From positions 43,375,990 to 43,439,989 of the forward strand of contig CM068386.1 in the NCBI GenBank assembly GCA_034770075.1: a DNA stretch of 64,000 bases, written 5' to 3'. Both the position numbers and the translations under genes were made by a program. Positions 42,582-53,983 of this stretch are shown here, piece by piece (positions within the stretch are counted from its first letter, which is position 1; each line of letters begins with the position of its first letter). The stretch comes from Aralia elata (Eukaryota > Streptophyta > Magnoliopsida > Apiales > Araliaceae). The notes below the pieces were generated by a model. The model saw nothing but the letters and a program-made list of their open reading frames with translations. It had not been told where the DNA came from and searched no databases.

Positions 42582-44834
42582 GTGAAACCCTAAACCATTT
42601 CCTTCTTGCTTACTTTGTTTTATTTTCATAGTTTTTTGAGAGATTTTGTTCTAAGACTCAAGAATCATTAGATCTTCATGCTTCATGTATAGATCTAATC
42701 CTCTTGAGTGTTAGAATGGAGATTCAAAGGAAGAAAAGGAACTTATGTTCTTAAAGGGTAAAAACCCTAGCTTTTCTTCACTTGGATCACCCATAACTTG
42801 AGATCTACAACTTGGATTTGTGATCCGTTGAAAGGGGGTGCTAGGTACATGAGTTAGCTAGTAAACCCAAGTGGTAGAACATAAATCCAATAATTTTTGA
42901 AGCCTTGGAGGCTATTTTCCCAAAATAGTCCAGCTATAAAACTTAAAGCTTTAAAACCCTAAAAGCTTGTTGTCCTCATTTTTCCAAAGGTTGTTTCGGC
43001 CAGTTATAAATCTGTTAAAAATCTGGAAAAAATCACAGAGGTACCTTAAGAATTATCTAGAAGTAGCAAAAAGAATGAACGCGTTTCGATGTGTACATTT
43101 TTTGTAATGGCTTTTACCGTGAATGACTCCTAAATATTCATACCCGGATTTCTCACTGTGTGTACCTTGAAAACATATGAACTTTTTACAGTATGTTTAT
43201 GCATGTTATGAGAGTGTACCCGGAAAATTTCAGAATGTTCTGAGCAAACGTTGATTTATGAAAAATGTAACAAGATTCGGAGGTTTTGAGTACTTTAAAA
43301 ATAGTAAATCACTTTCTAAAATTCCAGGAACATTTGTGGATCATTGTTGGATCATATACTATCCAGATCCAGAGGATAATAATTTTTAGAACCTATTTGC
43401 TATTTTTCATAATAATATTATAGTTATGGTTAAAAGAAAATAAATGGTTAAATGATGTCATAAATAAGAAAAATATGATTTTTAAGCTTGGATACTCCTA
43501 ATATTATATATTATGACTATTGAGGGGTATTTTGGTAATATTTAATGAGAAATAATATTTATGACCTTTTATGGGTAGTAAAGGAGTTGTTTAATAAAGG
43601 GTAAAACAATTAGAATAAATTGTTTATTCGCCTAATAACTTATTAAAATATTACTATGATATTTGTAATATAAGAATTCGATATTTTTAAGTAAACAAAG
43701 AAATATTAAGATTAAAACTTTATGGAAATATTATTGAATGGGTAATAATATTTATTTTAAGCATTAATAAATGATTAAGATATTATTAAAATGGCTAATA
43801 ATATTAGATTAAAATATTATTAATGATATGAGAATTAAAAATATTATTAAGAGATTAATAATATTAGATTAAAGTATTATTGGATGATTAAAATATTATT
43901 AAGATGTTAATAACATTAGTAAACGAATAAAAGTGTTATTAGTGGACTAATAATACCAAGAGGTGAATTAAATATTATCAGGATTGATAATATTAAGTGT
44001 CTTATAGGATTTACGATAGTTTATTAACTTATGTGTGCTATGTGATTTGCTTAATTGCTAAATAAATAGCATGAGTAAGCGTATCGATATACAACTACGC
44101 AGTACTAATTGGTAGATCGACGTTATCAATGTTAGGTTCTTCAAGGCCAATTAGTTAAAGCTAGAATTATTTGTAGCTGAGCAGACAGGCAAGTTCCCTA
44201 ACTCAAACTCGAGTTATTATTTTCGAAGCATGTTAGTGAATAATTATTGTTGATTATTCACATCTATACTGATTATTGAGATTCGCACCTTGTGCAATTG
44301 AATTCCTATTCTATTATTATTGAATTGTGAATTTAGTTAAAGTTCTTTCAAGCATGAACTGTTTATGAGATAGATTTATGCTATTTGTATCAGCTAGATC
44401 AAGCATGTCTAAATTTGTGAAATCAAATGTATTTTAAAAGCTGTTCTTATTAAATCGTTATGGTAAGAACTCTTGGCTGAGAAAAGGATAAATTTGATTA
44501 AGGCATGATATCAATGCTGGTTATTAAGTGTTTATGCATAAATCACGGGGTATGAAAGGCTGATCCCCTTGATTACCAAAACTTTTTAAGAGGTCCAGTT
44601 TAAATGCTGAGAACCTTGGCAAATGTCTATGGTTATTTCCAACCACTCAGTAATTGTCATTCAATTATTCGAATATTCAATTGTTGACTATTAATTCATG
44701 TTTCTTCACAATTTTATACTGTCGTTGAACATTGAAAGCGAAACTTCCTTCTATTCATGATATATCTCCCTTGTGTATAAACTTGCTAAGCAAACTAGTT
44801 GCTTACCCTTGCTATATCATGATCTTTATTTCAG
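42582..44834 (+). other. Putative intron inside solo LTR
   Basis: Donor AAG|GTGAAA and acceptor TTTCAG|CTAAGG. Branch-point-like CTTAC in TTGCTTACCCTTG lies ~30 bases upstream of the acceptor, followed by a purine-rich exon (GGGGACAAAGGAAAAGGGAA). Confidence 0.5.
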
Positions 44835-45131
44835 CTAAGGCAGAAACGTCTAAAGGGGACAAAGGAAAAGGGAAGGTGCAAGAGTAGTTGCCTGATATGG
44901 CTTATGTACTAGTTTATCTTAAATATTATTTGGTTATGTGAACTCTTATTGTATTAAGGGTATGTTTTAAGTTAAGGTTAAAGAACCTTGGGACCATGAT
45001 TGTAAGACTTTATTAGTATTTCGATAGACATTGTATGTTTATTATTCCGCATTAGTTAGAAAGTATGTTTGTTGTTGAGTATCGTGAACACCGAATTCGA
45101 GGTTAGGAAACCCGGATTTGGGGGTGTCACA

Positions 45132-45256
45132 AAGAGTCACGTTGGAGACAGCCACGAGACACTCCTAAGGTGTATAAGGAACGACTATTTTCAAAGGAGA
45201 TAAAAGAGGACATCATGGAACTGTTTTGTAAGATGTTGGAGGCATGTCGTTTGTAG
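45132..45256 (+). pseudogene. Gypsy Gag fragment, part after the solo LTR
   Basis: In frame with the first part across the target site: RWRQPRDTPKVYKERL, ending CKMLEACRL and TAG at 45254-45256, where gypsy-2's LTR begins. The stop may be created by the junction itself. Confidence 0.7.
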
Positions 45257-45607
45257 TGTGACACCCCCAAATCCGGGTTACCTCAAACCACACAGATTTA
45301 GTGCCACTATCCATACACAACAACTATCTACCCATAAACAAAAGGAGTTAAGTAAAGCAAACCGAATAATAAAGAAAAATATCTCCCACAGAAGGGTTAC
45401 ATAGCTTTTCAAAAATAAAATCCAGGTTCTCTAACCTTTATTACATCTTTTAAAATGTGGAATTATAAATAAATAGCTAATAAGTCTCAATTACACAGCC
45501 ACATAAATAAAAATAATCAAGTCTTCACGTAATAGTAAAACATCGTCGCTTGCTCATTTTTCCTTTTCCTTTGCTAGTAAACGGCTCATCTGTCTTCTCA
45601 GCTTTAG

Positions 45608-47451
45608 CTGCAAGGGTTTAGTATGCAAGGGTGAGCAAAACAAATGCCCACCAAGATAACAATGAACGTTTCAAAAACAAAATAACTTATCTGTATGGTG
45701 AAATTTCACGTTGATAATAATCAAGAATGGAAACATCCAAAAGCTCAATTGAACAAAATAGAACATTAAGATATATACTGAGGGTCGCAAGACCACGAAC
45801 CATGTCCTAGGTTAACAGATAAGTTTGTTGTAACCTTTGACAGTTTAATAAACTATAACTGGACTAACCATCTCGTACTCAGGGTGATCAGCCCATTGTA
45901 CAATATATTGTGCACAACCATTCACCGCTTTCGCGTAAGTATTCCCCTATACTAGGGTTGTTCTTCTCAGTTTTGTCATTCAAGAGTTCAGTTCAAAGAA
46001 AATAGGGTTTGAACAACATGAGTCATGATCAAAGATCAACAATAGTGATATGCAATGACATAGATATTGTATATCCATGGTAATAGAATAATGATTTCAA
46101 TTAATTTGAGCTTTGAACAACGAGAATCCAAAAGTCAGAAATTTATTATATGCAATGATAACTTGCTGAATAGTAGAATAGGATTTAGAAACTTGCGTTA
46201 AATAAGCTTGGGTTTAAAAACTCATTTAGCATAAAATAATTAAGGGTAAGAAACTTACCTCGTGCGTAGTTTTCTTACTTACAAATCATGTACAGTAAGT
46301 AACCTACACATTCCGTTTACATAACAATAACAATGATTAGTTACAATATTCTCAACACTTCAAAACCCACTCTCATCCAACATCATCTTATTATCTCAAT
46401 TGTTTTCTGATTAACGAACTCACTTCAGAAGTTACGTGGTTAATTATAACAATATCACACTTAAGCATTCCTAAAGTTAAAGTTCATTAACTTTATATTT
46501 TATAATCATCACCATCTCAATATCTTAATATTCAATTAACACATTATTTTAAGCTCTAGACATGCATAGGACAACATAATATATTACAACTTGAGAGACT
46601 TATACAAACATACCCCATGATGGACTCTACATAAACCACTTTAGAGAATAAACAATTTTCTCACATCTGCCAGTTTCAGCGCCGACCGCGCTGAAAATGA
46701 ACTGTTTCAGTGCCGACCGTGCTGAAACCTGAACTCAAAAACTCTGCACAGTTTCAGAGCCGACAACGCTGAAAATGAACTGTTTCAGCGCAGACCGCGC
46801 TGAAACCTGAACTCAAAAACTCTGCACAGTTTCAGAACCGACAGCGCTGAAAATGAACTGTTTCAGCGCCGACCGCGCTGAAACCTGAACTTCGAATTCT
46901 ATGCATCAAACACCAATTTAAACATACACAATAATCATAAATCTCTTAGAAACATTATTAGACATCCATATACCAAATCTAACAACCTAAAACAAATAAA
47001 ATAACAAAACCCAAAGCTTCAACAACTAATTTAAAGACTTAAAATCAAAGTTTTTTGCTAATTTATCTTATTTTACACACTTAATGAAATCAAATACCAC
47101 AAATCCGTTTTTCAACTTTTTTCATCCATTCTTTTTGCAAAGGTTTCATATTTCAATGAACTACAATATACAACCCTCAATTTCAGATTCTAAGCATGAT
47201 TCGACGCACAATTTTAGACCCAAAGCAAAGCAAAACATATGTATTAACCAAAACTCATCTTTCTTCACTCTCAAAATTGTTTTATAACAATCTAATTTCT
47301 GAAAATCAATTGAATCTTTCATACAACGAATTATAAACACTTTCCAACATATATATACAATAATCATTCACAAATTCATCAATTAAAAACTCTAATTTTT
47401 ACAAAACTCAAGAACATAAAAGACTAAGAGCAACAAGGGTTAAATTATTAC
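45608..47451 (-). other. Putative intron inside gypsy-2 LTR
   Basis: Donor TTTAAG|GTAATA at 47452/47451 and acceptor TTGCAG|CTAAAG at 45608/45607. Branch-point-like CTCAC in TTGCTCACCCTTG lies upstream. No micro-ORF is seen in its exon 1. Confidence 0.45.
46674..46885. repeat. TTTCAGCGC...GCGCTGAAA hairpin array (6 units)
   Basis: Inverted repeats TTTCAGCG-CCGACCG-CGCTGAAA or variants start at 46674, 46705, 46752, 46783, 46830 and 46861. Spacings are 31, 47, 31, 47, 31: three tandem copies of a ~78-bp double hairpin. It lies within the putative LTR intron. Confidence 0.92.
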
Positions 47452-48088
47452 CTTAAATCCTTGTTTATACTTGTATAGATGATAAGAAGATGATTGGAAT
47501 TGCTCTAAGAACCTCCTTTCTTCTTTTAATTTCCACAGAGAATTTCTCCTCTTCTCTCAACACATTGTGTTACAAGCTTTGGCCATATAAAACACGTAAA
47601 AAAAAGAAGAAAACTGATATATGGGTTATCAGTTAAACAAAACCAAAAGGTTTTGTCAGTTTAGTAAATCAAAGGCCATAAGGCCATGTTTGGTTAAGCT
47701 ATTTTAATCACCTAATTTATTTTTATATTCTCTTATTATATAACCACGTGTCACACTTACTTAATTTAAATTAAACCTTCTTTATTAATAAATCAAATTT
47801 ACCCTTACCTAACAAATTATAATATTTATTTATATTCAACCATAAATATAATTTTATTTAATAAATCCTTTTATTTAACAAAATTATTAATTCTCTAATT
47901 TAATCACTTAATTAAATTATCAAATTATCATCATTATTGCATAACAATGCATAACAACATGCACACAAACAAATTACACCTTTATAATTTCTACCAAATA
48001 TTTATTTAACAAAATAAATACATATCAATACAAATATTTATTTAATCCAATAAATATTTTAATAATTCTGAAAACCACATTCGTTACA

Positions 48089-48201
48089 TCCTTCCCTCCT
48101 TAAAAGGATTCTGTCCCTAGAATCACAACGCAATACACACCTAATTCGTTACATCCTTCCCTCTTTACAAGGATTATGTCCCCAGAATCATAGAACTAGG
48201 A
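48089..48201 (-). other. Gypsy-2 polypurine tract, duplicated
   Basis: Minus-strand AAGGAGGGAAGGA (48089-48101) and AAAGAGGGAAGGA (48154-48166) both precede TGTAACGAAT. A ~65-bp offset duplication of the LTR/polypurine border explains it. Confidence 0.75.
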
Positions 48202-49323
48202 CTAAACAAACAACTCAGGATAATTCTTCATCATATCAGCTTCGAGTTCCCACGTAGCTTCTTCAGCGTTGTGGTTTCTCCATATTACCTTAACAGAAGG
48301 TATCACTTTATTTTTGAGAATCTGTTCCTTCCTATCTATGATTTGGAGTGGAACTTCCTCATAAGTTAGGTCTTTCTCAAATTGTATAGGTTCATATTCT
48401 ATCACATGTTTATAGTCTGGCTTTTAAGGCCGTAAAACAGATACATGAAAAATATTATGGATATGAACCAGCTCTGGAGATAGAGCTACTTCATAAGTCA
48501 CTTCACCAACTCGCCGCAGTACTTCATAAGGTCCAATAAATCGTGGACTAAGTTTACCCTTTTTTCCAAAGCGAATTCTCCCTTTCCAGGGTGAAACTTT
48601 CAGAAACACGAAGCTTCCCACCTCAAATTCTCGGTTCTGACGATATTGATCGACATACTTCTTTTGTCTGTCTTGAGCAGCTAATAATTGCGCTCTTATA
48701 ACTTTCATGATCTCCGCAGTTTGACGTACCAATTCCGGTCCTAGCAGTTGCCTTTCACCAACCTCGTCCCAACATAGTGAAGTTCTACATTTTCATCCAT
48801 ACAACGCTTCGTATAGTGGCATGCCAATACTCGCGTGGTAACTGTTGTTGTAAGCAAACTCGACCAACGGTAAGTGATCATCCCAGCTTCCCTTGAAATC
48901 CATGACACAGGCGCGTAACATATCTTCCAAGGTTTGAATCGTCCTTTCGCTCTGACCATCAGTTTGAGGATGATACGTGGTGCTCATTCTCAACTGAGTT
49001 CCCAAGAATTCTTGCAGACGCTTCCAAAAATTCGACGTAAATCGCGGATCTCGATCAGACACAATAGACACTGGAACACCGTGCCGCGAAATAATTTCTT
49101 TAATGTATAATTTTGCTAAATGATCTAAGTTGAATCTAATCTTGATTAGTAAGAAATGAGCTGATTTCGTCAGTCTGTCCACAATTACCCAAACCGTGTC
49201 AAAACCTTTTTGTGTAGTCGGCAAACCTACCACAAAATCCATCGTTATGTGTTCCCATTTCTACTCCGGTATTTCCAATGGCTACAACAAACCACTGGGT
49301 CGCTGATGTTCAGCTGTCACTTT
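48202..49323 (-). pseudogene. Gypsy-2 integrase core and chromodomain
   Basis: Catalytic Asp in [13 protein letters not shown], Asp in [11 protein letters not shown], Glu in [18 protein letters not shown], then [19 protein letters not shown] and a C-terminal chromodomain ([20 protein letters not shown]). Stops: TGA at 48793-48795 (Arg expected before KCRT), TAA near 48424, and two TAG codons around 49261-49281 (at Gln and Trp positions). Close relative of the integrase at 7397-8743. Confidence 0.88.
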
Positions 49324-50259
49324 CTAACATGTCAAACATCTGGCAACACATTCTGCTACATCACACTTCATTCCTGACCACCAATAATTTTGACGAAGAT
49401 CTTGATACATTTTTGTACTCCCTTGGTGAACTGAGTAACGCGTATTGTGAGCTTCATCTAAAATCTCCCTTCGAATATCCTGTATCAATGGAACCCAAAT
49501 TCGACGTTCAAATTTGAGTAATCCCTCGGTATCAATACTAAACTTTCCACCTTGTCCCTTAGAAACTTCCTTTTTAATCTTCTCACACTCCGCATCCTGA
49601 AGTTGAGCTTCTTTGATTCGATCCAGCAACATCGGACGAACCTCTATCTGAAATAACTTCTCCGTTGATTCATGCTGACACTTTACTTCTAATTCCAACT
49701 TCGCCATTCGTTTAACAAGTTCCTCTTGAGAAGTCAATAACATAAGTTTCTCTCGACCCTTCCTGCTTAATGCATCAGCAACAACATTTGCCTTCCCGGG
49801 ATGATAGAGAATTTCGCAGTCGTAATCTTTAATCAGCTCTAACCATCGCCTCTGCCGCATGTTGAGATCCTTCTGAGTAAAAATGTACTTGAGACTCTTA
49901 TGGTCCGTGTAAATCTCACATTTTTCACCATAAAGATAGTGCCTCCAAATCTTAAGAGCAAACACCACTGCTGCCAATTCTAAGTCATATGTCGGGTATC
50001 CCTTCTCATAATCTTTCAGTTGTCGTGAAGCATACGCAATAACCTTGTCGTTCCGCATAAGCACACAGCCAAGGCCCTTATGCGACGCGTCACTGTAAAT
50101 CACAAAATTTCCTGTACTATCTGGCAAAGATAATACAGGTGCCGTACTTAACCTCTTCTTTAGTTCTTGAAAACTTTCCTCGCACTTCTTTGTCCAGACA
50201 AACTTAACCGCTTTCCTAGTCAAATTTGTCAACGGAGTGGCGATTCTAGAAAAATCTTA
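49324..50259 (-). pseudogene. Gypsy-2 RNase H and integrase zinc domain
   Basis: RNase H motifs [41 protein letters not shown] and [11 protein letters not shown], then an intact H-H-C-C zinc region ([26 protein letters not shown]). Ends at TAG 49324-49326 in a Gln position. TAA at 50257-50259 (FI?DFS, Gln expected) separates it from RT. Confidence 0.88.
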
Positions 50260-50823
50260 TATAAACCGTCGATAATATCCTACCAAACATAAGAAACTCC
50301 TCACTTTAGATAGTGTCTTCAATTGCTCCTAATTTATTACAGCTTCCACTTTAGCCGGATCAACCGAAATCTCATCTTTATCAATTACATATCCAAGAAA
50401 TTGAACGCGATCCATCCAAAATTCACATTTTGAAAACTTCACATAAAGCTTCTCTTTCCGTAATACCTCCAAAGTTAGCCTCAGATGCTCCACATGGTCT
50501 TCACGTGATTTAGAATACACCAAAATGTTGTCGATAAACACCACCACAAACTTGTCTAGAAACGGTTTAAACACCCTGTTCATTAAGTCCATGAATGCCG
50601 CAGGTGCATTCGTTAGACCAAATGACATGACCAGAAACTCGTAGTGACCGTAACGAGTTCTGAACGCCATCTTCGGAACATCCTCTCTTCTCACCTTCAA
50701 CTGATGGTAACCACTTCTTAAGTCTATCTTTGAAAAATGTGTAGCACCCTTCAGTTGATCGAACAGATAGTCAATTCTCAGTAATGGGTATTTATTCTTG
50801 ATTGTAACCTTGTTCAATTCACG
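50260..50823 (-). pseudogene. Gypsy-2 reverse transcriptase, central part
   Basis: Reads [54 protein letters not shown] and [11 protein letters not shown]. The second Asp of the catalytic FIDD is Asn, an inactivating change. TAG near 50329-50331 replaces a Trp codon. Interrupted at 50823 by the solo Athila LTR. Confidence 0.88.
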
Positions 50824-50828
50824 ATAAT

Positions 50829-52419
50829 TGATAAGTAGGTTTCATACCTACTTATTAGATACTATTTAGTTTCATCTGTTGCTTATCTAATAGCTCTTTA
50901 GTATGTTTTCATGCATTTTTTCCTTTCTTTTGGTATTGATTCACTATTCTCATTATATGGCTTTTGCACGGTTTTTGGTTAATTTGACACGGGTTTTATT
51001 GCATTTGTTGTTTGGGAGCTTAATGAATTTTTGTTGCTTGTGCAGGACACAAAAATCGAGAAATCAGGCTACAGCAGTACAGCAGCAGACTGGCAGCCGG
51101 CGCAGCTGCGCCCCTCCTGTTCCTTCCTTGCCTCCCCGGCGCAGCTGTGCCCCTTTTGCACAGGGCGCCGACGCAGCTGCGCCTGTCGCCAGCCAGCCAG
51201 CCATGCAGACACGTTCCAGCCAGCGAAGCAGCACTCCCATAAAATCATGCAATGCTAGATTTTGAGGTTTTAGTGGAGCAAAACGTTATTAGTGGGAATC
51301 AGAATAAGTCAATAGAAGACAAATTATGCATGTAATATATTCAATTGAGAATTCAATTTTGGAGGAGTTCCTCCTCCACGAAAAATAGGAAGTTTACTGC
51401 ATTATTAGATAGAAAATAAAAACACTCCAGCTGAGCTTCAATTTAGCTTGGGAACTGAAGAATGGAGCTATATGGATGCTGAATTGAAGCTTGGGAGCAA
51501 GAAATCAAGAATCTACACAACTTGGAAAATCATCAGAAGTTGCAGAACGGAAACAGGGAGCTTCAATATTTTCTGTTTTTGATTAATTTTCATATTCTGT
51601 AATTATGATGATGAACCAATTGTGTATGATGAATGCTACTATTATTATTATGAACTAAGTTTAATTCTTGGGATTATAATGGATCTTTTGCTTAACTGAA
51701 AATTGATATGCTTCCTTATTATTGCTAGTTGGTTATGAAATGAATGTCTAGCATAATCTATGCTTAAGGTTTAATTGCTTGATCACCAATTACTGTGATA
51801 ATTTATATGAAATTGAGAAAGGAAATATAAATTGAGATCTAATTATGCTAGCATATGTTAATAATTTTTACATTCCTCGTGAAGTTATGTTTCGTGCTTA
51901 AGATAGAGATATACCGAAGCACCATATGTGGCCAATTGAGAACTTATTCTTAAACCCTTTTTAATTGTAATTCACATAGAGATATAGTGCGTTAGTCATT
52001 TAGGGTGTTCACATTCATTCTATCAATTGTGGATTTAGTGTGATAGGAATATGGTGCATCGAGAGGTGGTCATATTTTACATTCATGTTCTTGACCAACA
52101 TTCTATAATAATCAATTAGCAATGATAGGAAGCATGGAAATCTAAGTTTGCATTAAGTGAAATTATAATCCCAAGCCCATAAAATATGTATTTATACAAT
52201 CATAATTTGATCTATTTGTTTATTTAGTAATCTTTGGATAATTTTATCACTGAAATCAATTGTTTAAAGAGAACGAAATAATTATAAAATCGGTGTTTGT
52301 AGTCATAAATGCAATTTTATTCCTCGTGGGATCGATACTTTACTTACTTTATATTACTTGTGGATCACGTGCACTTGCGTGTATGAGTCGTATTTGTTAT
52401 ACATACAAATATCCCAACA
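50829..52419 (+). mobile_element. Solo LTR of the Athila-1 family (1591 bp)
   Basis: From TGATAAGTAGG to ATCCCAACA, flanked by a perfect ATAAT duplication (50824-50828 and 52420-52424) that restores the RT sequence when removed. The LTR head forms a 9-bp stem (TAAGTAGGT / ACCTACTTA). Contains palindrome cluster 5 and a conserved CACGTG near 52367. Its intact termini suggest it is younger than Athila-1. Confidence 0.95.
51099..51183. repeat. GCGCAGCTGCGC palindrome cluster 5 (3 copies)
   Basis: CAGCTG centres at 51103, 51142 and 51174 (spacings 39 and 32). It is the plus-oriented counterpart of cluster 3 in the same LTR family, but with three copies. Confidence 0.9.
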
Positions 52420-52424
52420 ATAAT

Positions 52425-52576
52425 CTATGCAAAGACGCATCGAACCATCTTTCTTCTTAACAAACAACACTGGCGCTCCCCACGGTGAAACACTCGGTTG
52501 AATGTACTTCTTGTCTAGTAGCTCTTGCAATTGCACCATCAACTCCTTCATCTTCACCGGAGCCATTCGGTACGGA
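52425..52576 (-). pseudogene. Gypsy-2 reverse transcriptase, N-terminal piece
   Basis: Reads [20 protein letters not shown], then [20 protein letters not shown], the conserved RT entry. It is bounded by the ATAAT and ACGGA target duplications of two insertions and therefore lies stranded between them. Confidence 0.9.
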
Positions 52577-53978
52577 TGATAAGTGCATATTATTCATTTA
52601 TTTTTATTCCTTTATATCTAGTTTATTGCGTGTTTTATTGTGTATATGCACTTATTAGGTTATTTATTGATTTCAGGAGAATTCAAGGTCAAAAGTGGAA
52701 AAAGATGGAAAATTGGAGCTTAAAATACACATGGTGGCATTTTTGTAAATTCGAGGACTAGGGCTAGCGCCAGCAGCGCTAGTGGCAGCGCTAGCAGCGC
52801 TACACACACCACCAGACACTGCACACCAGCGCCAGCAGCGCCCAACACAGCGCCAGCAGCGCTAACAGCGCCAGCAGCGCTCCATCCTTCACAAGCCAAG
52901 CGCCAGCAGCGCTAGGCACAACTTGAGCACACTGCATAGTAGCGCTAGCAGCGCTAGTGACAGCGCCAGCGGCGCTAGTTGGCGTTTTTTTTGAGTACTA
53001 AAGGCCAGCTGAAGGAGGAAAAAGAAGTTGATTCGGAAGAGGATTCTATTCATTATGATCAGATAGTAAGAAGGAAACTCTAAGTAGGAACTTGAGGACT
53101 TATATATATCTTATTCTATTTTTCTAGAGAGGTATCTTGGCAACTACAATTGTAACTCTAATAGGAGGAGATTGAAGGCATGTCAGGCTAAACTCTTACT
53201 TTCAGTTCTAAGGGATGTTGAATCTTTTTCATAATTAATGGTTTAATCAGGTTTTATTTATTTATTCCTTCTTGCATGAGATTTATTCTGATAATCTGTT
53301 TTTAATTGATTATATGTTATCTAATCTTTTGATTTGATTTGGCCAATTGAATTAATTTGATTGATACCATCTGCTAGATTAAGATATAATATTAAGTAAA
53401 CGATATTATGTCTGATTATAGGTAGCAATTGATAGTATCTGATTGTGGACAAGCTTTTGGATATTATTAAGATTATTAGAAGGCAAGTTAAATAATTCCT
53501 GATTGTGCAATTGTTGCTTGGAATAACCTAATTCTCTCATTCTTTATGCTGCTGTTTATATTAAATCAAGACAGATAGTTATAGGAAATATGATAGTTAG
53601 AGTATCTTGAGGCGATTGTCACATTAGATTTACACATAAGTAGAATTGCGGATAATTAGCGATTGCGGTTATCTAGGGTTTATTAGTCTCATTGAAGGAT
53701 AAATATTGTTTAAACTTGATTTTCCCATAATTGTGATAAGGTGATACTGAACTGAAGAACTGAAGCTTTTTATTCATTGATCATTCTTAATTACTTTTGT
53801 TAGTTTAGTGAATCAAACTCAAAAACCCCTCATTAATAGAAATAATAGGAATGCTAGAATAAGTAAAAGATTAATTCACTTCTCTGTGGGATCGATCCTT
53901 GCTTGTCATTATACTAAGTTTTGTGCTAGTAGAGTGTTAGTAAGGTATTAATTTTGGAGTGTAAAACGACAGCTCCCA
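52577..53978 (+). repeat. Athila-2 5' LTR (1402 bp)
   Basis: TGATAAGTGCATATT to ACGACAGCTCCCA. The head has a 12-bp inverted repeat (52579-52590 with 52644-52655). An eight-unit AGCGC-NAGCA-GCGCT array lies at 52766-52976, and a TATA-like TTATATATATC near 53100. Confidence 0.97.
52766..52976. repeat. AGCGC(C/T)AGCAGCGCT array (8 units) in Athila-2 5' LTR
   Basis: Near-palindromic units start at 52766, 52787, 52828, 52849, 52867, 52899, 52941 and 52962. Spacings are 21, 41, 21, 18, 32, 42, 21. The same array is in the 3' LTR at 60815-61025. Confidence 0.92.
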
Positions 53979-53983
53979 AATTT

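Larger units (their letters stand above)
41880..45131 (+). mobile_element. Solo LTR of a chromovirus (3252 bp)
   Basis: From TGTAATGCCCGTG to GGGGGTGTCACA, flanked by a perfect duplication AAGAG (41875-41879 and 45132-45136) in the gag fragment. No internal sequence remains, so it formed by recombination between two LTRs. It shares layout with the 13415-17277 LTR: TATA-like box, micro-ORF, putative intron, purine-rich exon-2 start. AT-rich AATATTA-type repeats fill 43500-44000. Confidence 0.95.
45257..48088 (-). repeat. Gypsy-2 3' LTR (about 2832 bp)
   Basis: Plus-strand ends TGTGACACCCCC and CATTCGTTACA. A ~48-base block containing the LTR end and polypurine tract is repeated at 48144-48191, so the true border could instead be 48153. 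It contains a TATA-like box near 47585-47592, a putative intron and a six-unit hairpin array. Confidence 0.85.

Noticed and set aside
44400..44900. Terminal inverted repeats of a DNA transposon across 41880-45257 (two LTR families with opposite GGGGGTGTCACA/TGTGACACCCCC ends)
   Set aside because: Each side is explained by a separate chromovirus LTR in opposite orientation. The AAGAG duplication defines only 41880-45131, and no transposase is present.
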